Shown here: positions 46,011-54,545 of the stretch, in pieces
How positions within the stretch are numbered: the stretch's first letter is position 1
How the letters are laid out: the number at the start of each line of letters is the position of its first letter
Source: Litoreibacter halocynthiae
Lineage (GTDB): Bacteria > Pseudomonadota > Alphaproteobacteria > Rhodobacterales > Rhodobacteraceae
NCBI RefSeq assembly: GCF_004365635.1
Contig: NZ_SOBH01000002.1
Span: 62,001-126,000 of the forward strand
DNA: 64,000 nt
Reading direction: 5' to 3'
Program-made: the position numbers and the translations under genes
Notes under the pieces: generated by a model
Database searches by the model: none
What the model saw: only the letters and a program-made list of their open reading frames with translations
Told to the model about the DNA's origin: nothing

Positions 46011-46052
46011 CATAAATTTTCTCTCCCCTCGAAAACCACCCCTAAAACGGAC

Positions 46053-46085
46053 AAGGCGCGGAGCGATTTCTCGCGTCCGCGCCTT
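46053..46085 (-). terminator. Terminator downstream of phaC
   Basis: Ten-base perfect stem AAGGCGCGGA/TCCGCGCCTT. On the minus strand it is followed by GTCCGTTTTAG. It begins 23 bases past the phaC stop and isolates phaC from phaP. Confidence 0.7.
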
Positions 46086-46108
46086 AGCAGTAAGGGCCTT
46101 CAGGTAGC

Positions 46109-47920
46109 CTAACCCTTGTTGGATTTCACCTTAACATATGTCCCCGGAGCTGGGCCAAGTATCGGAAATTGCTCACTTCCTGGCTCTCGTGCTGGTACCA
46201 TCTTGGAGGATTTCTCTGCCAACCACGCATCCCAGCGCGGCCACCATGAGCCTTCATTGAAGGTCGCGCCAGCCCACCAGTCATCTTGCGTGCCGGTCAT
46301 GTCTTTGTTGGTATAGTGGCCATATTTTTTCTTCGATGGCGGGTTGATGATGCCCGCGACATGGCCCGACTCAGACACAATGAAGGTTTTGTCCTCGGAT
46401 CCGAACTGCTTGATTCCCGCGTAGGATCCCCGCCAGGCCGCGATGTGATCCGTTTCACACGCGACAGCACAGATCGGCAGCTCGATATCCGCCAGCGACA
46501 AAGTCTCGCCCGACAGTTCCATCGTACCTTTGGCCAGCTTGTTGCCCTGACACAGCTCACGCAGATACTCGACCACAAAGCGCCCGGGCAGGTTGGTGCT
46601 GTCGCCGTTCCAATAAAGAAGGTCAAAGGCCGGAGGCGCCTCCCCCAGCATGTAGCTGCGGATTGCGGGGCCGTAGACCAGATCGTTTGCCCGCAGGTAA
46701 GAGAAGGTGCGCGACATGAAGAAGGAATGCAGGAAGCCCTTATCAGCCACCTGACGCTCGATCCCGTCAACGAAATCATCCTCTAGGAAAACGCCCATCT
46801 CGCCGGGATCTTCAAAATCGGACAGCATGGTGAAGAACGTGGCGGATTTGACCGTCTTATCCCCGCGCTTCTTCATCAAAGCCAAGACCAGCGACAGTGT
46901 GGTGCCTGCGATGCAGTAACCGACGGCGTTCAACTGCTTCTGGCCGGTGATTTTCTTCACCTGCTCGAACGCGGTCAGATAGCCATCATCCACATAGGTG
47001 TCGATGCCCACATCGGCATAGCTTTCGTCAGGATTGACCCAAGAGACGATAAACAAGGTATGCCCCTGATCGACGACCCACTTGATCAAGGAGTTCTGCG
47101 GCTTCAGGTCCATGACGTAGAATTTGTTGATCCAGGGCGGGAAGATCACGATCGGGGTCGCATGGACCTTTTCCGTGGTGGGTTTGTACTGGATAAGCTC
47201 GAACATATGGTTGCGGAACACGACCGAGCCTTCGGTCGCCGCAATGTTCTCGCCCACCTTGAAGGCGGTCTCATCTGCCAGACTGACCAGCAGGTCTCCC
47301 TCATTGGCCTCGATGTCATGCACGAGGTTTTCCAACCCCTGCACCAGCGATGCCCCATCGGTCTCGACCGCTTTGGACAAGGCTTCGGGATTGGTTGCCA
47401 GAAAGTTGGTTGGCGCGAACATGTCGACGATCTGCTGGGCAAAGAACGAGACCCTGCCCTTTTCGTGGTCGCTCAGCCCTTCAAGATTCTGCATCGCGTC
47501 GGTGATCGCCGCCGAGGAATACATGTATTGCTGCTTGATGAAGTTGAAATAGGGATGCGTATCCCAAAGCTCCGACTTGAACCGGCGGTCGGTCGGCCCT
47601 TTGTCCTCGGGGGCTGCAATCTTGCCATGCACGAAGGGCTGCTGGGCCTCTACATAGTGTTTTAAAGATTTCCCCCAATAACTGACTTGTTGCTCAAGAA
47701 TTTTGGAAGGGTTGTTCATCATTTCGGCCATATAGGCCGCGGCAGCTTGCATGTAGACCTCTTGGCCGGGGGCTTGCAAACCCGGGTCAGCGGACTTTTT
47801 CTTGCCCATCGCCGCAACCAAACGTTTGGACAACTCGTCCATCTTGGAAAGATTCGCATTGAGGCGCTCAAGCTTCTCTGCCGCGGCAATATCGTCCGGT
47901 GTGTCAGTTTTGGTTGTCAT
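46109..47920 (-). CDS. phaC: Class I polyhydroxyalkanoate synthase
   Basis: 603 residues from ATG 47920 (MTTKTDTPDDIAAAEKLE); the earlier in-frame ATG at 48049 lies in the phaZ start region. The N-terminal PhaC_N domain is followed by an alpha/beta hydrolase core. Catalytic Cys in GYCIAGTTLSL (lipase-like box), Asp in VACETDHIAAW, His in VSESGHVAGIINPP. It polymerises 3-hydroxybutyryl-CoA at the granule. It is divergent from phaZ with a 113-base gap holding another TGC-rich site. Confidence 0.97.
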   Translation of the reverse strand: MTTKTDTPDDIAAAEKLERLNANLSKMDELSKRLVAAMGKKKSADPGLQAPGQEVYMQAAAAYMAEMMNNPSKILEQQVSYWGKSLKHYVEAQQPFVHGKIAAPEDKGPTDRRFKSELWDTHPYFNFIKQQYMYSSAAITDAMQNLEGLSDHEKGRVSFFAQQIVDMFAPTNFLATNPEALSKAVETDGASLVQGLENLVHDIEANEGDLLVSLADETAFKVGENIAATEGSVVFRNHMFELIQYKPTTEKVHATPIVIFPPWINKFYVMDLKPQNSLIKWVVDQGHTLFIVSWVNPDESYADVGIDTYVDDGYLTAFEQVKKITGQKQLNAVGYCIAGTTLSLVLALMKKRGDKTVKSATFFTMLSDFEDPGEMGVFLEDDFVDGIERQVADKGFLHSFFMSRTFSYLRANDLVYGPAIRSYMLGEAPPAFDLLYWNGDSTNLPGRFVVEYLRELCQGNKLAKGTMELSGETLSLADIELPICAVACETDHIAAWRGSYAGIKQFGSEDKTFIVSESGHVAGIINPPSKKKYGHYTNKDMTGTQDDWWAGATFNEGSWWPRWDAWLAEKSSKMVPAREPGSEQFPILGPAPGTYVKVKSNKG

Positions 47921-47946
47921 TTTAAGCTTTCCACAATACCTTGATG

Positions 47947-47957
47947 CTGCACCTGCG
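47947..47957. promoter_or_regulatory. TGC-rich site between phaC and phaZ
   Basis: CTGCACCTGCG resembles the phaP-upstream repeats and lies in the shared phaC/phaZ promoter gap; a possible weaker PhaR site. Confidence 0.35.
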
Positions 47958-48033
47958 AAGTATCGTCCGCTAGCTTGGGAGGCAAAGCGACGAATTGACG
48001 TAGGGACAAGTTTACGCTCGAAAGGAGCCTCCT

Positions 48034-49326
48034 GTGAAGTATATGGCAACTTATGACCTGATGGAAACGATGCGCGTTACCAATCAGTGGTTGGGGGCAA
48101 CAGCGGAAGCTATTGGCGCCCATCCTGCGGTGGCATTGGCCCCCAATCCGTTTTTCAAAATGCTCGGCGCTTGGGGTGAAGTAACCGAACGCACATTCGC
48201 GCGAATGGTGACGAAACCTGCCTGGAATATCGCCTCGGTTGTAGGCGAAGATGGCCGCGATCACCTTGTGAAAATCGAGCATGTCGTAACCAAACCGTTC
48301 GGCGATTTGATCCATTTCAACGTCACGGACCGCCCGTTGAAAGACCGCAAAATCCTGCTCGTCGCCCCTATGTCCGGCCACTACGCAACGCTGCTACGCT
48401 CTACCGTTGTGAGCCTACTGCCAGAGGCTGAAGTCTACATCACAGACTGGCACAATGCCCGGGATATTCCGGTTAGTTCCGGCAAGTTCGACATTGAAGA
48501 CTACACGCTTTATATTGTTGATTTCATGAAGGAAATGGGTCCAGATACGCATTTGATCGCAGTGTGTCAGCCAGCCCCGCTTGCCTTGGCTGCGACGGCC
48601 TATCTTGCCGAAGAAGACCCAAAGGCGCAGCCGCGTTCCTTGACCCTGATTGGCGGCCCTATTGACCCCGATGCCGCTGCGACAGACGTCACCGACTTCG
48701 GTCGTCGCGTCACCATGGGGCAGTTGGAAGAAACTGCAATCCAGCGTGTCGGTTTCAAGTACAATGGCGTAGGCCGCATGGTCTATCCGGGCCTGCTGCA
48801 ATTGTCCTCGTTCATTTCAATGAACTCAGATCGTCACGCCAGTGCTTTCAAAGAGCACATCATGGCGGTGTCGCGAGACGACATCGGCGCGCAAGCGAAA
48901 CACAATAAGTTCTACGACGAGTATCTGGCTGTCATGGACATGACCGCAGAGTTCTATCTTTCGACCGTCGAACGCATCTTCAAAGGCCGCGAAATTGCCG
49001 AGAATCGGTTCACCGTAAATGGCAAAACCGTGGACCTCGGGAAGATCACTTCGGTGGCTGTGAAGTCGGTCGAGGGCGCAGAGGACGACATTTCGGCCCC
49101 CGGTCAGTGCATTGCAGCATTAGACCTTTGTACTGGTTTACCCGACAGCAAGAAGGCCTCTCACGTCGAGCCAGGCGCGGGTCACTATGGTATTTTTGCC
49201 GGTAAAAGCTGGCGCAACAACATCCGCCCGCTTGTTCTGGACTTCATCGACGAGAACTCGGACGCGCCCAAGCCCGCCAAGCGGACCAAAAGCAACGTCG
49301 CTGTGCTTAAGAAAAAGAACGCCTAG
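48034..49326 (+). CDS. phaZ: Intracellular polyhydroxyalkanoate depolymerase
   Basis: 430 residues from GTG 48034, chosen for AAAGGAG six bases upstream. PHB_depo_C-type: PLKDRKILLVAPMSGHYATLL, EVYITDWHNARDIPV, Cys nucleophile in IAVCQPAPLALAA, and HVEPGAGHYGIFAGKSWR near the C-terminus with the catalytic His. It degrades native granules to 3-hydroxybutyrate oligomers. A Lys-rich tail ends it. It converges with an alpha/beta hydrolase (four-base overlap). Confidence 0.95.
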   Translation: MKYMATYDLMETMRVTNQWLGATAEAIGAHPAVALAPNPFFKMLGAWGEVTERTFARMVTKPAWNIASVVGEDGRDHLVKIEHVVTKPFGDLIHFNVTDRPLKDRKILLVAPMSGHYATLLRSTVVSLLPEAEVYITDWHNARDIPVSSGKFDIEDYTLYIVDFMKEMGPDTHLIAVCQPAPLALAATAYLAEEDPKAQPRSLTLIGGPIDPDAAATDVTDFGRRVTMGQLEETAIQRVGFKYNGVGRMVYPGLLQLSSFISMNSDRHASAFKEHIMAVSRDDIGAQAKHNKFYDEYLAVMDMTAEFYLSTVERIFKGREIAENRFTVNGKTVDLGKITSVAVKSVEGAEDDISAPGQCIAALDLCTGLPDSKKASHVEPGAGHYGIFAGKSWRNNIRPLVLDFIDENSDAPKPAKRTKSNVAVLKKKNA

Positions 49327-50018
49327 GCGGCAAGCCACTGCTTCAAGGCGGCATTGACCGCCTCGGGCTGCTCCAGCGTCGGCAAATGTCCGGCATCCGG
49401 CACGACAACCAATGTTGCCCTGAAAATTAGGTCCGCCATGAATTGATGGCGGGCCACAGGGCACAGCCGGTCATGCTCACCGCATAAAATCAGCGTCGGT
49501 ATCTTCAGCTTGCGCAGGACATTCTGCTGGTCGGGCCGGCGTTGCAGCGCCCGCGATTGCCGCAAAAACACCCCCTCCCCCATATCCAGCGCCATATCCA
49601 TCACCAGATCCAGAACCGCCTGCCGCCCGGCACCAGGGGCAAGATAGTCAGGTTTCATTTCCTCGCGCATCACTTCGACCAGTGACCCGGCCATCACCCG
49701 CGCGATCTGCGGCTCGCGCGCGGCGGCATAGGCCGGAGTTTCGGCCAGCGCGTTGGTATCCATCAAAGCAAGCCGTGTGACGCGGGTCGGTGCGCGCCGC
49801 ACCACCTCCATCGCTACGATCCCACCCATGGACAACCCCGCCAAGGCGAAGGTCGGGGGGGCGCTCGCAAGAACCTCGGTCGCCAGAGCCTCGACTGTTT
49901 CATGCGCGCAGATTGGTGCGAGATGGATCGCCCGATCCCGCCCGAGTGCCTTGATCTGGGGGCCATAGAGCCGCCCGTCACACATCATTCCCGGCAAAAA
50001 GACAAGGGGTTCAGGCAT
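49323..50018 (-). CDS. Alpha/beta-hydrolase
   Basis: 231 residues from ATG 50018 (MPEPLVFLPGMMCDGRLYG; GGGAGG upstream). Nucleophile elbow AGLSMGGIVAM, acid in LILCGEHDRLCPV, His in PDAGHLPTLEQPEAV. It is cytoplasmic. The substrate is unknown; being convergent with phaZ it could act on oligomers, but nothing beyond position supports that. Confidence 0.88.
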   Translation of the reverse strand: MPEPLVFLPGMMCDGRLYGPQIKALGRDRAIHLAPICAHETVEALATEVLASAPPTFALAGLSMGGIVAMEVVRRAPTRVTRLALMDTNALAETPAYAAAREPQIARVMAGSLVEVMREEMKPDYLAPGAGRQAVLDLVMDMALDMGEGVFLRQSRALQRRPDQQNVLRKLKIPTLILCGEHDRLCPVARHQFMADLIFRATLVVVPDAGHLPTLEQPEAVNAALKQWLAA

Positions 50019-50259
50019 GATATCCTCCCTGAATGGCCATATCCGGCCCGCAAATGGCAAGGTTGCTCGAAAATGTAGGAAAAAGAAAATTATAGGGCAT
50101 TTTTACAAGCTTAAGATTCGAAAACCGTTCGATTTTGAAAGCCAAAAGCCCATTGGACCACCCCAATTGGCAGCGTTTTTTACATGTCATCCAGCTCTCC
50201 CTAGCTGTCTCAACTTGTCTGCCAAACCGCGGCGTGATGCAATTGCCAATCACGGCATG

Positions 50260-50922
50260 TTAGCAACAGGCACTCCATCTCTCAGGAATCTCGGGTTGCG
50301 CAATTCCGCGAAAACGCGGGAAATCCGCGTATCGGGCCACCCGCGCGGATCGGTCTTCGTCCGGTTCGGCACCCGCCACCAACAATTTGCCACGCGGCGC
50401 GATATAGCTGGAAATCGTGCGGCGGGGCGTGGCTTCCCATGTCAGGTTGAAGGCTGCAAGCTTCGGGAAATACCACTGCTCCGAATAGGGCAGATGATCG
50501 TGAATCCAATAGGCCAGATCCCGCCAGTCACGTCCCCGCGCGTACTGATCCGCAAACCAGGGGATCACGATGGTCGCCCCGCCTATCGGCGACGAGGCCG
50601 AACAGTCCCAGATATGGCATTCTCCGGGATAGTCATTGCGCGCGCAGTTCAGCTTGTTCTCGTTGCCAAAACGGTTCAACTCCGGCGAACGGTAGCCGGA
50701 ACGTATGGTGACACAGCCGAAAGTTTCATGCAGCGGATCTAGAAGGTCGCGACAAAAGGCACGGCCCACCTCAAGCGTCAGTTCCACATTTTCGGGGATG
50801 TTTTGAATTTTATGGAAATTGCCAATCTCCGAATACAGAAACTCCCGCATGAAGAAATACTTGGACAAACGCTCCCGCCCCAATGTCTCTAGCGACCACA
50901 TGGAGGCGGGCTTGCGTTTCAT
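50260..50922 (-). CDS. Peptidase M15-like protein with altered motif
   Basis: 220 residues from ATG 50922, or 213 from ATG 50901 (MWSLETLGRERLSKYFF). SKYFFMREFLYSEIGNFHK, ENVELTLEVGRAFCRDLLDPL and VTIRSGYRSPELNRFGNE match the phage-type M15_3 D,D-peptidase N-terminal region. The metal-ligand stretch, normally SxHxxGxAxD, here is only YPGECHIWDCSA, so peptidase activity is doubtful. The ATG at 50922 falls inside copy E of the dispersed element. A 241-base AT-richer gap downstream (50019-50259) holds nothing recognisable. Confidence 0.68.
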   Translation of the reverse strand: MKRKPASMWSLETLGRERLSKYFFMREFLYSEIGNFHKIQNIPENVELTLEVGRAFCRDLLDPLHETFGCVTIRSGYRSPELNRFGNENKLNCARNDYPGECHIWDCSASSPIGGATIVIPWFADQYARGRDWRDLAYWIHDHLPYSEQWYFPKLAAFNLTWEATPRRTISSYIAPRGKLLVAGAEPDEDRSARVARYADFPRFRGIAQPEIPERWSACC

Positions 50923-50949
50923 CTTGGCTCAAATATTCCCGCCGGAGGC
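50913..50949 (-). repeat. Dispersed element, copy E (reverse), overlapping a gene start
   Basis: The reverse strand reads GCGGGAATATTTGAGCCAAG then ATGAAACGC. The ATG is a possible start of the M15-like gene, so the element may supply its leader. Confidence 0.6.
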
Positions 50950-51009
50950 AGCGGCACAGTCGATTTCGACCACTCCAAACATGACGAAAGACACCCGGTG
51001 ACCCATATC

Positions 51010-51993
51010 CTACAACCCCTCTATCCAGGATTTCATAAGCGCCACAGTTTCATCAGTCTGACCCGGGCTCAGGATATCTCCGGCAATCACGTGATTGAAC
51101 GGATCATCCCCCTCGCCCATCTCACGCGGTGCCAAGGTCACCGGCCCGCCCCACTTGGTCGAGATTGCACGCGTCGTTTCCGCTGAGACAACACCGTCTT
51201 CGTCCGAAAACACGAACAAAACCGGCGTCGTTACCTTGGAGTAATCCGCATCGCGGGCGTATTTGACCAAAGCGGCCATCGGGATCAGAGCTGTGGTCGG
51301 GTAGAGCGTCGTCCAGTATTTGCCATGGGCGTCATTTTGCGGGGCGAAGCTGCGTTCGGCGCCTGCAACAAGCGCCGTCCAGCTGCGCGCCAAGGGCCAT
51401 TCCAGAATAACAGAGGCGGGTGAGCGGACGCGGAAGTTTGGCGACACCATCGCAATGCCCTTTACTCTCTCCATCAAAGCCGAATCGGTTGCGGCAATGG
51501 CCGTTGCAGTTCCACCGGTCGAGGTCGCAATGACGATCACCTCCTCCCCAAGGCGTCGCCCGATAGCGAGGGCCTCGGCGGTGTCTTCCAACCAGTCCCC
51601 CGCGACAGGCTCAGCCATCGCCAACCCGCCCCGCCCATGACCCGCCAAGCGGGTGAAAAACAGGTTTGCCCCCAGCGCTGATGCCAAGTTGTCCGGTACA
51701 GGGCGGATTTCCTCGGATGTGGCAGAGAAGCCGTGGATATAGACGATGGATAGCTGCGTCTTCGCACCCACGTCTCCAGCCCAGACGATCCGCTTTTCAA
51801 CGCCTTGGGTGATGTCGTCAAATGCCCTTTCAGATGCCGCAAGATAAGCGTCAAGGTCATCGCCCAACGCGCTGTCGTTAAAGGATATAACCGTATCGAC
51901 AGGCTCGCGCGGAACAAACAGCCAGATCGCCCCGCCGATCAGAACCAGGGCAAGCAAAAACCGCCCCAGCCATTTCCCGAATGCCTGCATCAC
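51010..51993 (-). CDS. Membrane-anchored alpha/beta-hydrolase
   Basis: 327 residues. An N-terminal transmembrane helix (FLLALVLIGGAIWLFVP) anchors a periplasm-facing hydrolase: YIHGFSATSEEI oxyanion loop, Ser in VIATSTGGTATAI, Asp in FVFSDEDGVVS, His in DDPFNHVIAGD. Substrate unknown. It starts where the next hydrolase stops (ATGA-type overlap), so the two are coupled. Confidence 0.85.
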   Translation of the reverse strand: MMQAFGKWLGRFLLALVLIGGAIWLFVPREPVDTVISFNDSALGDDLDAYLAASERAFDDITQGVEKRIVWAGDVGAKTQLSIVYIHGFSATSEEIRPVPDNLASALGANLFFTRLAGHGRGGLAMAEPVAGDWLEDTAEALAIGRRLGEEVIVIATSTGGTATAIAATDSALMERVKGIAMVSPNFRVRSPASVILEWPLARSWTALVAGAERSFAPQNDAHGKYWTTLYPTTALIPMAALVKYARDADYSKVTTPVLFVFSDEDGVVSAETTRAISTKWGGPVTLAPREMGEGDDPFNHVIAGDILSPGQTDETVALMKSWIEGL

Positions 51994-52730
51994 ACGCTCC
52001 CAAGCACGTCAATTACAGCCGCTTCGATCACCCCAAGCGCCTGCGGGTCAGAGAACCGGTGATCCGCATCTTTCAACAACGTCAGCCGCATATCTGGCCC
52101 CTCCGCATGGTCCAGCAAACGCAACGCTACGGACATCTCCACATCCGCGTCAGCCGTCCCTTGCAAGAAACGCACCGGAAACGGCAGTGGCAACGGCGCG
52201 CGCAGCACCAGATTGTTGCGGCCGTCTTTGATCAGCCTTTTGGTGATAATATAGGGCTCGCCATAATCCGACGGCAAGGCCACCTGCCCGGCCTCAAGTT
52301 CGGTTTTTTGCGCGTCCGAAAAGCCGCCCCACATGCTGTCTTCGGTAAAGTCCGGTGCCGCAGCGATGGTGACCAGTGCCGCGATGCGTTCAGGGATGCG
52401 CTTGGCCATCAACAGCGAAATCCAGCCTCCCATCGACGAGCCGACAAGGACCTGTGGCCCCTCGGTCAGCGCTTCGATTGCGGCTTGCGCGTCCTCGGCC
52501 CAGTCTCCGATTGCCCCATCAGTAAAAGTCCCCGACGATTGACCATGCCCGGAGTAGTCGAACCGCAAGAAGGCGCGACCTTGGGCCTTGGCCCATGCTT
52601 CCAGATGGATGGCCTTCGTGCCGTCCATGTCGGATTTGAAGCCACCCAGAAACACTATACCCGGGCCTGTTCCTGCACTTTTGTGATAGGCAATGCGCCG
52701 GCCCGCGGCGGTGTCGAGATAGTCGGGCAT
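51990..52730 (-). CDS. Alpha/beta-hydrolase (BD-FAE/carboxylesterase-like)
   Basis: 246 residues, MPDYLDTAAGRRIAYHKSAG. Oxyanion GIVFLGGFKSDMDGT, Ser in LVGSSMGGWISLL, Asp in GTADADVEMSVA, His in DADHRFSDPQ. Similar to ABHD10/palmitoyl-carboxylesterase-type enzymes (inference). It is the first gene of a two-hydrolase unit, divergent from the polyamine-type transporter. Confidence 0.88.
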   Translation of the reverse strand: MPDYLDTAAGRRIAYHKSAGTGPGIVFLGGFKSDMDGTKAIHLEAWAKAQGRAFLRFDYSGHGQSSGTFTDGAIGDWAEDAQAAIEALTEGPQVLVGSSMGGWISLLMAKRIPERIAALVTIAAAPDFTEDSMWGGFSDAQKTELEAGQVALPSDYGEPYIITKRLIKDGRNNLVLRAPLPLPFPVRFLQGTADADVEMSVALRLLDHAEGPDMRLTLLKDADHRFSDPQALGVIEAAVIDVLGSV

Positions 52731-52887
52731 ACCCCCTCCTCAGATAAGGTTTTGGCCACGCTAGCGGCTCCGCACGCGGTTGCAACCGAAACGCGACGGC
52801 GCAAGTCTGTAAAGCGCTTATGCAAAGCCTCTTGCTCCACGCCGCCGTTGCCGTAAACTAAACCTCGGACTTGGGGGCGCGAAACAA

Positions 52888-53748
52888 ATCTCTACACGTT
52901 TTGACACTGACGCGAAACGCGGGCTGACGCTGATCAGCCCGACGGCCATATATGTGCTGCTGCTGCTCGCCGTGCCTTTGGCGACGATCTTTGCCTTCAG
53001 CTTCTGGTCGCAGGATTTTCTGAGCATTGACCGCACCTTAACCCTCAAAAATTACCGCGAGGCCTTCACCGACCCGATCTACCGTGTATTCCTGCTGCGC
53101 TCGTTATGGATTTCCGGCGTGGTGACGGTGGTGACAGTCGTTCTTGCCTTTCCCATCGCTTATTTCGTGTCCTTCCACGTCCCGCCGGAGCGCAAGGCGC
53201 TGTGGATATTCCTGATCACCATCCCGTTCTGGACCAGCTACCTGCTGCGCGCTTTTCTGTGGAAGGTGATCCTTGGTTTCAACGGCGTACTGAACTCGGG
53301 CCTGCTGGGGTTGGGGATCATCGACGAGCCGCTGACCTTCATCCTCTACAACACCAATGCCGTGGTGATCACGCTGGCCCATGCGTTCGCACCGTTTACC
53401 ATCCTGCCAATCTATGTGGCGCTGGAGAAAATCGACCGTTCGCTGCTGGAGGCCTCGCAAGATTTGGGCGAAGGCACCGCGCGCACCTTCTTCCGCGTGA
53501 CACTGCCGCTCGCCATGCCCGGCGTCGTGGCCGCCACCCTGATCGTGTTCATCCCGACCATCGGTGACTACGTCACCCCGCGCCTTGTGGGCGGGCCGGA
53601 CGGGTTGATGATCGCCAATATGATCCAGACCCAGTTCCTGAAACTGAATAACGCGCCCATGGGGGCCGCACTATCGGTGCTGGCCATGGGGGCCGTGACG
53701 CTGATCTCGTTGATCTTCCTGTTCGCCAACAGGAGGTTCCTCAAATGA
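52888..53748 (+). CDS. PotB-like ABC permease; non-canonical start likely
   Basis: 286 residues if read from ATC 52888; the first canonical in-frame start is GTG 52954 (264 residues). The ATC frame gives STRFDTDAKRGLTLISPTA, the cytoplasmic N-terminus expected before the first helix; no ATG, GTG or TTG occurs between the stop at 52810 and 52954. Six helices, with the EAA-like EASQDLGEGTARTFFRVTLPL loop and FIPTIGDYVTPRLVGG, as in PotB. It overlaps potC by four bases. Confidence 0.85.
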   Translation: MSTRFDTDAKRGLTLISPTAIYVLLLLAVPLATIFAFSFWSQDFLSIDRTLTLKNYREAFTDPIYRVFLLRSLWISGVVTVVTVVLAFPIAYFVSFHVPPERKALWIFLITIPFWTSYLLRAFLWKVILGFNGVLNSGLLGLGIIDEPLTFILYNTNAVVITLAHAFAPFTILPIYVALEKIDRSLLEASQDLGEGTARTFFRVTLPLAMPGVVAATLIVFIPTIGDYVTPRLVGGPDGLMIANMIQTQFLKLNNAPMGAALSVLAMGAVTLISLIFLFANRRFLK

Positions 53749-54545
53749 ACTGGCTACGCGTTTATGCCATCGTCTATTTGGTTTTCTTGTACCTGCCGGT
53801 GCTGCTGCTGCCTGTGTTCTCGTTCAACGACGCCACGGTCATCGCCTTCCCGCTGCAAGGGTTCACCACCCAATGGTTTAAAGAGCTGGCAGGCATCAGC
53901 GCCCTGCACGGCGCACTGAAGAACTCGCTATTCATCGGGATCGTGTCGGCCACCTTGTCCACGATCCTTGGCATCTGCGCCGCTCGCGCCTCCACACGTT
54001 ACCGCTTCCCGTTCAAAGCCCCGATCATGGGCGCGATCATGTTGCCCTTGGTCCTGCCAGAGATCATCGTGGCCGTCTCCCTGCTAGTGGTCCTGATGCA
54101 GCTGGGCTTCTCGCTGACCTCGTGGACGGTCATCATGGGCCACACCCTGATCTGCACGCCCTTCGCCATCGCCATCCTGTCGTCGTCCTTCCAAGGGCTC
54201 GACCAGTCGCTGGAGGAAGCCGCCGTCGATCTGGGCGAAACCCGCTGGGGCGCGTTTAGCAAGATCATCTTGCCACTGGTCACACCCGGAATCGTGGCGT
54301 CGTTCCTGATCGCCTTCACCATATCCATGGACGAGTTCATCATCGCCTTCTTCCTGACCGGCGCGGACCCGACCCTGCCCGTCTATATCTGGTCGCAACT
54401 GCGCTTCCCCAAACGCCTGCCGTCGGTCATGGCCCTAGGGACGTTGTTGATCGTGGCCTCTCTGGTGCTGCTCAGCGTCGCCGAATATTTCCGCCGCCGG
54501 GGCATCCGCCGCACCGGCGCTAAAGACAGTGGAGGGTTCTTGTGA
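53745..54545 (+). CDS. PotC-like ABC permease
   Basis: 266 residues, six transmembrane helices. EAAVDLGETRWGAFSKIILPL is the ATPase-docking loop; SMDEFIIAFFLTGADPTLPVYIWSQ is the PotC hallmark. It starts with ATGA overlap on PotB and ends with GTGA overlap on the ATPase. A spermidine/putrescine-type substrate is inferred from family only. Confidence 0.93.
   Translation: MNWLRVYAIVYLVFLYLPVLLLPVFSFNDATVIAFPLQGFTTQWFKELAGISALHGALKNSLFIGIVSATLSTILGICAARASTRYRFPFKAPIMGAIMLPLVLPEIIVAVSLLVVLMQLGFSLTSWTVIMGHTLICTPFAIAILSSSFQGLDQSLEEAAVDLGETRWGAFSKIILPLVTPGIVASFLIAFTISMDEFIIAFFLTGADPTLPVYIWSQLRFPKRLPSVMALGTLLIVASLVLLSVAEYFRRRGIRRTGAKDSGGFL

Noticed and set aside
50011-50253. 80-codon minus-strand open frame
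   Set aside because: Overlaps the start and SD of the alpha/beta hydrolase and has no coding character.
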